In this document: positions 54,798 to 63,555 of the stretch, one piece after another
How positions within the stretch are numbered: position 1 is the first letter of the stretch
Layout of the letters: each line of letters begins with the position of its first letter
NCBI GenBank assembly: GCA_039679945.1
Contig: JBDKTY010000063.1
Coordinates: 29,994 to 93,993 of the forward strand
Origin: SbD1 sp039679945
GTDB taxonomy: Bacteria; Desulfobacterota; Syntrophobacteria; Syntrophobacterales; Syntrophobacteraceae
Length of the DNA: 64,000 nt
Reading direction: 5' to 3'
The notes under the pieces: generated by a model
What the model was told of the DNA's origin: nothing
What the model saw: only the letters and a program-made list of their open reading frames with translations
Databases searched by the model: none
Program-made: the position numbers and the translations under genes

Positions 54798-56072
54798 CTA
54801 GTCCGTAATGAGAGCGGCGGCCCACCACTCAGGTGGGTTAGCCGGCTTTGACAAGGGTGGCCCGGATACATTAGACTTGCCTATAACGGGCCAAGCAACC
54901 GGGTCTATTATTGCCTGACGAACTACTACGGCATTCCTCGTAATGTTGAAAACCGTCAGATCCTGTGCGATGGTTACTGGACCATCATATTGGCTGCGCA
55001 TCTCCTGATACGCCGGTCCCACTGTTTCATGATCAACAACGAGGTGCCACATCACCGACATACGCGCCCCCGCTCTTTTGAAGATTTTACCGGCCATAGC
55101 GGGGCTGGTGTGTGAGTCGTTTACAACCATCTCGGCTTGTTTCTCTGGGACACTTGCTTTTTTCGCGAAAACTGCAGCCGATGGAAAGGTCTCATGTATA
55201 AGGAGATCTACGCCACCCCTGCATGCTTCTAATGTGGTCCTGGATGGGCGTGTATCGCCTGTAAACACCACGCTGCTTCCTTTATAATCAAGGCGATATC
55301 CAACCGCGCCATTCAGGATGTGAATCACCGGGAAAGATGAAATCTTTACACCATTGCGTTCATAGACTGTTGCCGGTTTGTCATACGGTACTTCCATTGG
55401 TATTAGGCGTGAACCGGATTGTCCAGGATGCCCGCTCATTGATAGATAGTCCCAAGCCATTGCTGCTTCTAGATGTTGTGCGAAGGCGAGAGTGCCAAGT
55501 TCTTTGGTCTCACCGGCAGGTCCCCACATTTCTACAGGGTCCCTTCTCCCGCTCTTGGCGAGGCTCCCCAACAAGGTTGGCAATTCTCCCATATGATCAG
55601 CATGGAGGTGAGTCAGGAACACTTTGCTTGTTGAGGTCACCGGAAGTTTTAGTCCATTAAAATTTCCTAAGGCACCCGAACCAAGGTCAAAGAAGAAGAA
55701 GTCGTGATGCTCATTTCCTACCTCTATAAGTACTGATGGTGACGCCTGGCCTGCCTTAACGAATGGATCGCCACTACCGAGAATTGTAACCCTGATCTCG
55801 TCGGGACCCAACGGTTCAGCCCCTGGCTCAAAAGTAGAATCAAATTTCCGATTTGGTGTTCCAACCACTGGTGTAGTTGTTAGCGGGAGAACCCCTCCCT
55901 CATATGCAAGTTTCGTTGACTCATTGATTACAGCAATCACTTTATGTTCTTTATTCTCTGATGAGAGCTGCTCTGCCTGTGGCGGATTTGCTCCAGAGGC
56001 AGAGGCCAGGGCCGGCACCATGCATGCAAAGACCATCAATCCTAATACGATAAGCGCAAAACTTTTCATCAT
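54798..56072 (-). CDS. Exported metallo-beta-lactamase-fold hydrolase
   Basis: A 424-residue protein with a signal peptide (MMKSFALIVLGLMVFACMVPALASA). The hydrolase domain begins at EIRVTILGSGDPF and has the zinc motif THLHADH (H155, H157, D159, H160), then IHILNGAVGYRLDYKGSSVVFTGDTRP and HETF. This is the RNase-Z/arylsulfatase-like branch of the fold and similar exported proteins have been named GntH-like. The substrate is unknown, probably a small ester, lactone or phosphoester. GGGAGG precedes ATG 56072 by 9 bases. GC content is lower than in neighbouring genes, which may point to transfer. It ends the catabolic cluster on this strand. Confidence 0.8.
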   Translation of the reverse strand: MMKSFALIVLGLMVFACMVPALASASGANPPQAEQLSSENKEHKVIAVINESTKLAYEGGVLPLTTTPVVGTPNRKFDSTFEPGAEPLGPDEIRVTILGSGDPFVKAGQASPSVLIEVGNEHHDFFFFDLGSGALGNFNGLKLPVTSTSKVFLTHLHADHMGELPTLLGSLAKSGRRDPVEMWGPAGETKELGTLAFAQHLEAAMAWDYLSMSGHPGQSGSRLIPMEVPYDKPATVYERNGVKISSFPVIHILNGAVGYRLDYKGSSVVFTGDTRPSRTTLEACRGGVDLLIHETFPSAAVFAKKASVPEKQAEMVVNDSHTSPAMAGKIFKRAGARMSVMWHLVVDHETVGPAYQEMRSQYDGPVTIAQDLTVFNITRNAVVVRQAIIDPVAWPVIGKSNVSGPPLSKPANPPEWWAAALITD

Positions 56073-56264
56073 TCTTCTAAACCTCCCGGTACGTGGACTT
56101 CCGCACTTTCGTGAACCCGAATAATGAATCAACTCGACTATCGTCAATGCAGAACCGGATTTTGAAACGGATTCCATCGAGCCGAACCCGCATCCATGAA
56201 CTCATAGGAGACGCCCTTAGAGAACAGGGATGAAGCTGGGGAAGATTTCCCGTCGGCCCTTCTG

Positions 56265-56387
56265 ATGCTAATCTGCGTTCAAGAGGATATACCCCCGTTC
56301 GCCCTGAGGTACCGAAGGGTAGAACGGGTCAATTCTGAACGGCATCTTCAATTTAGGGATAGACTCATCTTGAACGCAACTCCGTAT
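56265..56387 (+). repeat. MITE-like element, complete copy B
   Basis: A 123-base element with left end ATGCTAATCTGCGTTCAAGA and right end TCTTGAACGCAACTCCGTAT, and the same central hairpin as copies A and C. Its right end is 5 bases from the TAG stop (56393) of the next minus-strand gene. Confidence 0.85.
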
Positions 56388-56392
56388 GACGA

Positions 56393-56773
56393 CTACTGCT
56401 TTTCACCGAACACAGCCGCCGCTGTTTTGACGGCTTCCAGCGCGGCAGGGAAACCGGCGTACACGGCCATTTGCAGAATAATCTCCAATATTTCGTCACG
56501 GGTACAGCCCACGTTCAACGCTCCTCGGATATGCTCATTCAACTCGGCCTGCGGGTAGCCGAGGACGGTAAGGGCTGCAACCGTGAGCATCTCCCTCGTC
56601 TTCAAATCAAGACCGGGGCGCGGGTAGATGTCGGCAAACGGGAATTCGACAAGGCAACGCGCCAGATCGGGACTGGTTGAGGCCAGCCCCTTCAACGCGA
56701 ATTCGATCCCCGGTCCGAAAATGGCCCGCATAGTATCAAGCCCACGGTCGTATCTAGATTCTTCCTGTGACAT
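56393..56773 (-). CDS. Carboxymuconolactone decarboxylase family protein
   Basis: A 126-residue all-helical protein: REMLTVAALTVLGYPQAELNEHIRGALNVGCTRDEILEIILQMAVYAGFPAALEAV is typical of gamma-carboxymuconolactone decarboxylase. There is no CxxC pair of the AhpD type, so a decarboxylase-like or structural role in a ring-cleavage pathway is more likely than peroxidase function. It lies 40 bases downstream of the FAH-family gene and belongs to the same cluster. Confidence 0.87.
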   Translation of the reverse strand: MSQEESRYDRGLDTMRAIFGPGIEFALKGLASTSPDLARCLVEFPFADIYPRPGLDLKTREMLTVAALTVLGYPQAELNEHIRGALNVGCTRDEILEIILQMAVYAGFPAALEAVKTAAAVFGEKQ

Positions 56774-56813
56774 AATCAGCTATCTCCAATGCAATGGTCG
56801 AGGACAGAGTTTT

Positions 56814-57845
56814 CTACTTGTGGAACTTCTGCAACGGCTCGCGCACCGGCCAACGGCTCGGAAGCAGCTTGCCTGCCGGTTCGGCGAAACGGCAGCGGAG
56901 CGTCCCGAGTCGCTCGAAAGTGATCTGAATCTCGGCACCCGGGTCGATGAAGTCGTCGTGGTCAAGGCCTGTACAGTCCGGAATGGTGCCGAAGCCCATC
57001 ACGGAGCCGGGCTTGATGGGAGCCATGAACCCCAACCAAGCGAATACGTCTTCGGCCTTATGGCTGATCTCGGATGTTGATCCCTGGTACTGGAGTTGCC
57101 CATTCACCAAAACCGTCACCTTGAGGTTGTACGGATCGCCAACTTCATCGGGCGTGACCAGGTAAGGACCGAGTTGGTTGCCCTTCGCCATGTCCTTCGT
57201 CAGGCAGAATCCGCCGATGAACTCCGTGGCCTGAACGTCGCGGGCCGAGATGTCATTGAATATGCAGAATCCCGCCACCGGTTGTTTTTCGTTCCCATAC
57301 ACGACGGCCAGTTCAGGTTCGATGTCAAGATACGACGTGTACGCAGGCCAGGGGACGGTCTCCCCGTCACCGACGATGGCGTTCATGTTGCTTTTGTAAA
57401 AGGGCAGCCGCTCGGGCTGACCGGCGGGGGGCTTGGGTTTCGGGGCCAGGACGACTTTAGTGAACGCCTGCAGTAGCGCCACGATCTGCGGGTCATCCTT
57501 CTCATACTTCATGTTGGTATCGATAGAGTTCTTAAGATGCCGCGGCGTCAGGCCGAAGTCGAACAGGGCGACGACCTCCACCGGTTCCAGCAGGCGAACG
57601 GCGTTGAGAGGAAAGCGTTCGACATCACCGAGTTTCGCGAGGTGCTCTTCGCCCCAGGCGAGCAACTCCTTGGCCGCCCGCTCGCTGTCGGGAAGATTGG
57701 CCAGGTAGGACCGACTGTGGGCCAAATGTGGGAAAGAATTCCCCGTTTTGCTTTGCAGCACTGCGAACGGGACTGCATGGTCTTGGATGACAACGCCGAA
57801 ACGAGGAGATGGCGAGTCGGCTGCGGTAAAGCGGATCAGTTTCAT
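56814..57845 (-). CDS. Fumarylacetoacetate hydrolase family protein
   Basis: A 343-residue FAH-fold enzyme. The start MKLIRFTAADSPSPRFGVV is typical; the metal-site regions are YTSYLDIEPELAVVYGNEKQPVAG, FNDISARDVQATEFIGGFCLTKDMAKGNQLGPYLV and GTIPDCTGLDHDDFIDPGAEIQITFERLG. Such enzymes cleave C-C bonds in beta-diketo acids or hydrate/decarboxylate ring-cleavage products. ATG 57845 has AAGGA at about 10 bases; a longer frame reads into a remnant of another gene (57878-57930) and is not used. Confidence 0.85.
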   Translation of the reverse strand: MKLIRFTAADSPSPRFGVVIQDHAVPFAVLQSKTGNSFPHLAHSRSYLANLPDSERAAKELLAWGEEHLAKLGDVERFPLNAVRLLEPVEVVALFDFGLTPRHLKNSIDTNMKYEKDDPQIVALLQAFTKVVLAPKPKPPAGQPERLPFYKSNMNAIVGDGETVPWPAYTSYLDIEPELAVVYGNEKQPVAGFCIFNDISARDVQATEFIGGFCLTKDMAKGNQLGPYLVTPDEVGDPYNLKVTVLVNGQLQYQGSTSEISHKAEDVFAWLGFMAPIKPGSVMGFGTIPDCTGLDHDDFIDPGAEIQITFERLGTLRCRFAEPAGKLLPSRWPVREPLQKFHK

Positions 57846-57877
57846 AGGAGGGTTTCCTTTCTGTGTATGGACCGGTT

Positions 57878-57930
57878 TAGTATTCCACTTCGATTCTTTT
57901 GCCTTCGCCACCTGGTAGATGGCGTCGAAG
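57878..57930 (-). pseudogene. Remnant of a metallo-hydrolase 3' end
   Basis: On the minus strand this stretch reads TTCGACGCCATCTACCAGGT and continues to GAATACTAA. It matches the last ~50 bases of the metallo-hydrolase gene at 59395 (FDAIYEVANAKGIEVEY) at most positions, with one base deleted. It sits between the SMP-30 stop and the FAH start, so it appears to be what is left of a second copy. Confidence 0.65.
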
Positions 57931-57941
57931 CGCTCGCTGCG

Positions 57942-58808
57942 TCATGGTATTCCCGCACCTGGAACAGCCACCTCGACAACTTGGAAGCTCGCGCTCGGAT
58001 TTCGCTGGATTTCTGCCGGATCGTGGGAGCCTGACGCACAGATGAAGAGGTGCATCCGCTCCGGCCCGCCCAACATCACTGCATAGGCGTGGGTGTCCAC
58101 CTGGATCCGATCCGCGATCTCCCCGCCTTCACGGACCCGCACTACACTGTCCTTGCCCTCGGGATTGGCGCACCACACGGCCCCTTGGGAGTCGAGGCAG
58201 ATGCCATCGGGGGAAACGGACGGGGGTAACTGCGCCCAGACCCGCCGGTTGCTGAGGGAGCCGTCCTCCTGGATGTCGAAAGCGATCAGTCGATGGCCGA
58301 GCGTCTCCCCCACGATGAGCGTTCGTCCGTCGGGGGTAATAACCATGCCGTTCGGGAAAAAGAGCTTGTCAGCGACCACGGACGCTCTACCATCAGGCTG
58401 GACGAGGACGATCACGCAGGTTTCGACGGGCCTGGCCGCTGGATCCAGGAAGTTGTAGCCGATGTCCCCCACGTATAGACGCCCTTTGGCGTCCACGATG
58501 CCGTCGCTCAAGCAGAACTCGGTCAATCCGCTGATGTCGGCCACCTGTTGCAGACCATCTTCAGCTTGGCGGTAAATCCATCGCTGAAATGCATCACCAA
58601 CCACGAAAGTTCCCTCGGGGGTGAGCCCGAAGCTGTTTGGAATAAACGGCAGTTCCAGTATTGTTGCGACAGAGCCGGTCAACTCCACAGTCTTGATCCG
58701 CTTGTCATGGATGTCGAGGAACCACAGCTTCCCGTCGTGCCAACGGGGACTCTCCGTGAACTTGAGGCCTCTTGTGGAGTCAACCAGTGTCTTGATGTTG
58801 GTCGCCAT
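57942..58808 (-). CDS. SMP-30/gluconolactonase-like hydrolase
   Basis: A 288-residue six-bladed beta-propeller lactonase. Family segments are TESPRWHDGKLWFLDIHDKRI (metal-binding E), FPNGMVITPDGRTLIVGET (metal-binding N) and SVSPDGICLDSQGAVWCANP (metal-binding D). It would open a lactone ring in the periplasm or cytoplasm; no signal peptide is seen. ATG 58808 is preceded by AAGGAG at 9 bases; an upstream in-frame ATG at 58838 is weaker. A MITE copy lies between it and the cupin gene upstream. Confidence 0.87.
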   Translation of the reverse strand: MATNIKTLVDSTRGLKFTESPRWHDGKLWFLDIHDKRIKTVELTGSVATILELPFIPNSFGLTPEGTFVVGDAFQRWIYRQAEDGLQQVADISGLTEFCLSDGIVDAKGRLYVGDIGYNFLDPAARPVETCVIVLVQPDGRASVVADKLFFPNGMVITPDGRTLIVGETLGHRLIAFDIQEDGSLSNRRVWAQLPPSVSPDGICLDSQGAVWCANPEGKDSVVRVREGGEIADRIQVDTHAYAVMLGGPERMHLFICASGSHDPAEIQRNPSASFQVVEVAVPGAGIP

Positions 58809-58852
58809 AGCATATTTCTCCTTGGTTTTTGGCTCCATCCTATAAATGTCTC

Positions 58853-58979
58853 ATACTAATTTGCGTTCAAGAGGATATACCCCCGTTCGCCCTGAGCAAG
58901 GTATCGAAGGGTAGAACGGGTCAATTCTGAACGGCATCTTCAATTTAGGGATAGACTCATCTTGAACGCAACTCCGTCT
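58853..58979 (+). repeat. MITE-like element, complete copy C
   Basis: A 127-base element (four extra bases, CAAG, in the centre) with left end ATACTAATTTGCGTTCAAGA and right end TCTTGAACGCAACTCCGTCT. Its right end meets the TGA stop of the cupin gene (58979-58981). Confidence 0.85.
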
Positions 58980-59347
58980 CAGGATTTGGCCCGATTGACG
59001 AACGCCAGAATCAAGTCAGTGATCGCCCGAGTCACATGCCCCTTCCCGGTGAGGTCATTGCAGAAGAGCACCTCGCCGGTGTGAAATCTCCGCGCTTCGC
59101 CGTCGCTGGTCACCACTTCTCCCTCGCCGGATAGGACGATGACGACGTAGGGTTGGGGGGCATTGTGGGCGGGCGCCTCCGTCCCAGCGGGGAACGAGAT
59201 TACGCACATGGTCGTGACAGCCCCGAAATCGCTCATCTGCCCCGTTGGGTTCGGCGGCGGCCCTACGGCAAGTTCACGGTCCTGTATGTTCTGGACGCCG
59301 AAGTGCGTCTCGCCCCGCTCGTCTGCGTGGATCATGGGAAATTTCAC
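58979..59347 (-). CDS. Cupin-domain protein
   Basis: A 122-residue single-cupin protein (PAGTEAPAHNAPQPYVVIVLSGEGEVVTSDGEARRFHTGEVLF), with PAHNAP instead of a full metal-binding HxH, so metal binding may be partial. Cupins of this size isomerise, oxidise or sense small acids. I use GTG 59347 (VKFPMIHADERGETHFG) because AGGAGG lies 9 bases upstream, better than the inner ATG 59335. It lies 47 bases downstream of the metallo-hydrolase gene and is likely co-transcribed. Confidence 0.8.
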   Translation of the reverse strand: MKFPMIHADERGETHFGVQNIQDRELAVGPPPNPTGQMSDFGAVTTMCVISFPAGTEAPAHNAPQPYVVIVLSGEGEVVTSDGEARRFHTGEVLFCNDLTGKGHVTRAITDLILAFVNRAKS

Positions 59348-59394
59348 TGCTATTATCCTCCTCGTGTATGTCGGCTTGAGTTCCTTGAACGGCG

Positions 59395-60372
59395 TCAGTA
59401 CTCGACTTCGATCCCTTTTGCATTCGCTACCTCGTAAATGGCGTCGAAAATGGCCGCCGTGTCCCAAGGCGCGTCAGGCGGTTCGTTGCGGAACTCACGA
59501 TACGCCCGTTCGACATTGATATACAGTCGCGCCGGGGCGCGCCACTCGCCGTAGGGGCCAAACTCTATTCGCTTGGCCGCATCCAGGGAAGTGAGCTCGG
59601 CGTCAAAGCACTTCTTCGACTCGTCCCGGACGTACTGAAGGTACGCTTTCATCTCGGTGACCCCTTCGACCCCGCAGAGCGGACCGTGGCCGGGAACAAT
59701 GACTTCCGGGCTGAGTTGAACAACAAGATCGAGACTCTGGAACCATTTTTCGTATGATCCCACCCAGCCAATAGGCGTACACTGTTGAAAGATGAGGTCG
59801 CCGGCGAACACCACGCCCTCTTTGGGTACGTGCACGATCGTGTCTCCGACCGAGTGGCACGGTCCGACGTAAATCAATTGAACCTCCGTGCCGTCGAGGT
59901 TCAGTTCGTAGCGCAAATCGAACAGGGTCGTCGGCAGGACGAGCTCAACACCGTCGAGGTTATAGTCCTCCCGCAATTGCTGCCCCACGGCAACTACGCC
60001 GGGGTGGACCGCCTGGAGTGCCCGGCGTGTGGGGACATCGGCCACACCGTGCAGTAGATGCCGGGTCTCCTCCGGATTGGCCACGTGCTTCATCCGCTCG
60101 GGCACCGAACGGTGGGCGATGATCTCCGCGCCTTCGAAGAGTTGATTTCCCCAGACGTGGTCCCCGTCTTCGTGCGTTATGACGACGCGTTTCGGCATGG
60201 CGGGCCACACCTTGCTGAACATCTCGATCATCTGCCGTGCATGGGGCAGGTCCGACTGAGTGTCGATCACAACCCCTCCGCCCAGGTTGATCAGGCCGGA
60301 GTTTGCATCACACACGCGGTTTTTCTCGATCAACACCGCAAAACAGTTGTCGCTTACTTGTTTCATCTCCAT
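59395..60372 (-). CDS. Metallo-beta-lactamase-fold hydrolase with altered zinc motif
   Basis: A 325-residue MBL-fold protein (NSGLINLGGGVVIDTQSDL, VITHEDGDHVWGNQLF, YVGPCHSVGDTIVHVPKEGVVFAGDLIF, VIVPGHGPLCG). The usual HxHxDH is HEDGDH here (H67, D69, D71, H72), so the second histidine is replaced by aspartate. The other metal ligands (H in GPCHS, D in FAGD, H in PGHGP) are present. Related proteins hydrolyse lactones, thioesters or alkyl-sulfates. It heads the cupin/SMP-30/FAH/CMD gene row and its last ~50 bases are duplicated as a remnant at 57878-57930. Confidence 0.82.
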   Translation of the reverse strand: MEMKQVSDNCFAVLIEKNRVCDANSGLINLGGGVVIDTQSDLPHARQMIEMFSKVWPAMPKRVVITHEDGDHVWGNQLFEGAEIIAHRSVPERMKHVANPEETRHLLHGVADVPTRRALQAVHPGVVAVGQQLREDYNLDGVELVLPTTLFDLRYELNLDGTEVQLIYVGPCHSVGDTIVHVPKEGVVFAGDLIFQQCTPIGWVGSYEKWFQSLDLVVQLSPEVIVPGHGPLCGVEGVTEMKAYLQYVRDESKKCFDAELTSLDAAKRIEFGPYGEWRAPARLYINVERAYREFRNEPPDAPWDTAAIFDAIYEVANAKGIEVEY

Positions 60373-60554
60373 ATGGGCTCTCCTATAAACCTGAATAATT
60401 CCTCAACTTGACCACCAACAATCCCGAGGTGCAGGTGGTCGGACAGGAAAGAATTCGTTGAACGCGCTCACAGCTCTTCAGGTCTTCTACTTTCTTCAAA
60501 CAGAGTCCGCAGCAGATAACTCTTCGGACTGGTTTCTGCGATTTCACGCTTTCA

Positions 60555-61895
60555 CTAGTCGGCATCGCCTTTGAAAGCTATCTCTTCGATTGCTGCTCGC
60601 ACGCCCAACGAGCCTCCCAAACCCTGCGAATCAGGAATACGGGCAAGCACTTTGTCCTCAGGAAAAGGGTAGTGTGCTTCTGTCGTGCGGTCTAAAAGCT
60701 CCAGTTGGCGGCGTAATTCGGCATGACGATGCGGCGGAAGGGTTTCCGTGAGGTTTTCGAGCATCGAGCGTAATCGCCGCATAATCTGAATGCTGCCCGC
60801 CCCACAATGACGTATCTCGGTGCAAGTGAGGTGCACAAAATCCTCCCAATTGGGCGTCCGGAAAATGAGCCGCAGTTTGCCGGCCTCATCGCAGATCTCC
60901 TCGCGGCTTACAAGCCGCAGGCCGATCCGCCGAAGCAGACGATGAAGCTGGTCAATGGCAAGTACGGCCGTCGTCGGATCATTGATGGCCGGAGACAATG
61001 CTTTAATCGCGATATCAACCAGGATTCGGAAGGCAAAGGTCGGGTCCTGCTCGACAGTACGTTCGGACCCGAGCGCGACTGCCGACAGCAGATGTCGGTC
61101 GTCGATACAGCCCCCGGCTCCATACAATCGAAACAGTGGTTCATCCGCCCCCACGAAGTCTCCCACCAGGGGGATGAACTCTATTATGCCGTTGGCGCTC
61201 CGCGCCATGTCCACTAATCCATCCAGGTCCACGGCCAACACAATCCCCGAAGCTCCCGAGTGGGTGACGGTCCGGTCAGGGGACGCGGGCCTGGAGGACG
61301 TTTCCACGGAGCGGGGGTGCATGGTTGACTCCGGATAGACACTTTTGATGACCACCAGACCGGCCTCTCCAACACACTTTACAATGCTTACGGGACGCAA
61401 AAACCTCGCTGCGTAGTCAATCAGATAAAGAAAAACCACGATCGAGGCCAACCCCAAAGTTATTGCAGTGAAGGTATTGAACTGGTGTACCATCTCGCCG
61501 CCCATTCTGCTCAAAACCCTAGCGGCGAAGAGAAGGGTAAAGACAAAATAGCCGACGGTGAATCGGATCGCGTTGTCCCGCAAAAGCGTGGTGGCGATGA
61601 TCCGCGGCGTGTACTGCCCGCCTGCCACCTGGATTGCCACGAGCAGCGAACCGAAGGTGAATACCAGGAAAGAAAGATTTAAGGTGACTATCGTATCCAG
61701 CGCCGACCGCGCCCCCACCATAGTCAGTCCCAAAAAAGCGGTCTTTTCGTCAATTCGCCCGGTCTGCAACAGCCAGCCGTCTATTCCGTATGTGACAGTG
61801 CTAACTACCCAATAAAGCACCACAGCGAAAAAAGGTACGAGCCACAGCGAGTTTCTGACGTAGCTTTTGATGAGGTAGCGCCGATTCCATTGCAT
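60555..61895 (-). CDS. DUF2254 predicted membrane protein
   Basis: A 446-residue protein of the DUF2254 family: four N-terminal helices with TIVTLNLSFLVFTFGSLLVAIQVAGGQYTPRI, then a cytoplasmic part with DIAIKALSPAINDPTTAVLAIDQLHRLL, the family hallmark. Function unknown in the family. AAGGAG lies about 9 bases before ATG 61895. It precedes the catabolic gene row by 180 bases and may or may not belong to it. Confidence 0.85.
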   Translation of the reverse strand: MQWNRRYLIKSYVRNSLWLVPFFAVVLYWVVSTVTYGIDGWLLQTGRIDEKTAFLGLTMVGARSALDTIVTLNLSFLVFTFGSLLVAIQVAGGQYTPRIIATTLLRDNAIRFTVGYFVFTLLFAARVLSRMGGEMVHQFNTFTAITLGLASIVVFLYLIDYAARFLRPVSIVKCVGEAGLVVIKSVYPESTMHPRSVETSSRPASPDRTVTHSGASGIVLAVDLDGLVDMARSANGIIEFIPLVGDFVGADEPLFRLYGAGGCIDDRHLLSAVALGSERTVEQDPTFAFRILVDIAIKALSPAINDPTTAVLAIDQLHRLLRRIGLRLVSREEICDEAGKLRLIFRTPNWEDFVHLTCTEIRHCGAGSIQIMRRLRSMLENLTETLPPHRHAELRRQLELLDRTTEAHYPFPEDKVLARIPDSQGLGGSLGVRAAIEEIAFKGDAD

Positions 61896-62115
61896 TTTGC
61901 ACTCTCCTTCAAATGTCAGGGCGCAGACGGCGAGTCGGCGATGGATGCGAGCGCGGGATAGGGTTCCTTGACCACTTCACGGTAAACACCGGCGTGGAGG
62001 TCACATCCCCTGCTTTTTTCATCTCCATTGGGTTCCCTATGAACCTGAATACGAATACGCCTAAACTTGACAACCGAACAAAACCCGGAGCGGATTTAGA
62101 AGTTGGCCGGTTCCC

Positions 62116-63555
62116 CTAACGGAAATCTCGAAGCAGCCGCTGGAATTCCTTCGAATCCGTGAGTATGCGACGGGCGGCGCCCCTGAGTTTGTCAACTTCT
62201 TCGGGCTTAAGTGCGAAAGAGGTGGGAAGCTGTTTGAAGTAACGACGTTCGGCTTCATCGTCCAGAGCGTCAAACCTTACTTGCACAAGGTAAAATTCTA
62301 TGTCTCCACAGGAGCCCGGTTCCATAGAGATCGGTCCTGAACCGCACCGCCCCTTGCGGATCTCCTCAGCCCAGCGTGGAAAGCTCTCACTTAAAAGCGC
62401 CACAGTCTCCCTATTGTATCGTTGGATGGCTATGGAGGAGTATGAATCGAGCATGGCTCCAAAAGGCGGAATCTTTTCCCTCCTGTCCCACTTGTCATCG
62501 ATTTGGGTCTCTGCATTCACTACGACAAGGACGATCTTGTGTACGTTTTCCATATTGGAGTACTTCAATGTGGCCCAGGGGTCACCCATAAGCGTCACGC
62601 GCTCCAGTACGGCCCGAAGGCCCAGATTGTCTGCAACCCCTCCGTCCACCAAATGAATGTAGGGCTTCTGCTTTGAATCCAGAAAGGGCAGCATGTTGTT
62701 GGCAAGGTCTAAACGGCGGGAGGTAACGTCCCTGGGCGGGACCATGGCCTGTGCCAGCGCCGGCGGCATTTGGAAGCCGCACTCACCAGCGTGATTGCGA
62801 ATAGTAATGGGACTTAACAGCATGGGTACTGCGGACGAAGCCGCACATGCACGGGCAACGGGAAAGGCTGACAGGTCTGAGCAAATCACGTCGAACACAT
62901 CCTGCAAGAACGAGAATCGTGTGCCGTGAACCATGTCCGTGGCGTTGATCACGATCATCGGCTCTTTCCGGGCGAGCAAATCGCCGAATGTCTTTCCTTC
63001 GAATACGTGCTTGTTATAGTAATCCGCGGCAAGGTCGCTGCGGTCATAATATGCGGAAGAGAGCTTTCCCCAATTAATAGGGTTTAAAAGAGTGGCACGG
63101 GTGAGGTCCCCCTGAACGTCCTTCTTGAGAAACCGGGCCTCGAAATCGTCGAATATCCGGTCCCTGAAAAGACCATAGTAAGCCGCAGTGAAACTCCCGC
63201 CGGAGACACCGGAGATCCAATCCACTTCGTCAATCAGACGTGTTTGGCGGCCGCGTATCGATACTGGAGTGTCTCGAAGCGCCTCCAGGACTCCATAGGA
63301 AAATGCAGCCGCCCGGGTCCCCCCGCCCGAAAAACTAAGCATGAGCAGCAGTTGGTCGTCTTTTTCACCACTTACGAGGTTTTTGGCCCGATAACCCGTT
63401 TGGGGATCAGCCTGCTTCAAGGGACGGTTGACAGGGTAGTGGGCACAGCCTGCCAGCACTACGAGAAAGATGATCCCCAATACCCATGGGACCATCCGAG
63501 CGTGCAGTTGAATAGGGGCACTCGCCAACCCGGATGTTGCATGAGCCTTACTCAT
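62116..63555 (-). CDS. Patatin-like phospholipase, lipoprotein
   Basis: A 479-residue lipoprotein (VLGIIFLVVLAGC, lipid cysteine C37) with a patatin catalytic domain. The oxyanion loop is SFSGGGTR (about 77-81), the nucleophile serine is in WISGVSGGS (S118) and the aspartate is in LVDGGVADN (about 302). It would cleave acyl esters of phospholipids or glycolipids at the envelope. ATG 63555 has AAGGAG about 10 bases upstream; the frame continues upstream to 63639 but without support. Its neighbour upstream is an outer-membrane transport-like protein. Confidence 0.88.
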   Translation of the reverse strand: MSKAHATSGLASAPIQLHARMVPWVLGIIFLVVLAGCAHYPVNRPLKQADPQTGYRAKNLVSGEKDDQLLLMLSFSGGGTRAAAFSYGVLEALRDTPVSIRGRQTRLIDEVDWISGVSGGSFTAAYYGLFRDRIFDDFEARFLKKDVQGDLTRATLLNPINWGKLSSAYYDRSDLAADYYNKHVFEGKTFGDLLARKEPMIVINATDMVHGTRFSFLQDVFDVICSDLSAFPVARACAASSAVPMLLSPITIRNHAGECGFQMPPALAQAMVPPRDVTSRRLDLANNMLPFLDSKQKPYIHLVDGGVADNLGLRAVLERVTLMGDPWATLKYSNMENVHKIVLVVVNAETQIDDKWDRREKIPPFGAMLDSYSSIAIQRYNRETVALLSESFPRWAEEIRKGRCGSGPISMEPGSCGDIEFYLVQVRFDALDDEAERRYFKQLPTSFALKPEEVDKLRGAARRILTDSKEFQRLLRDFR

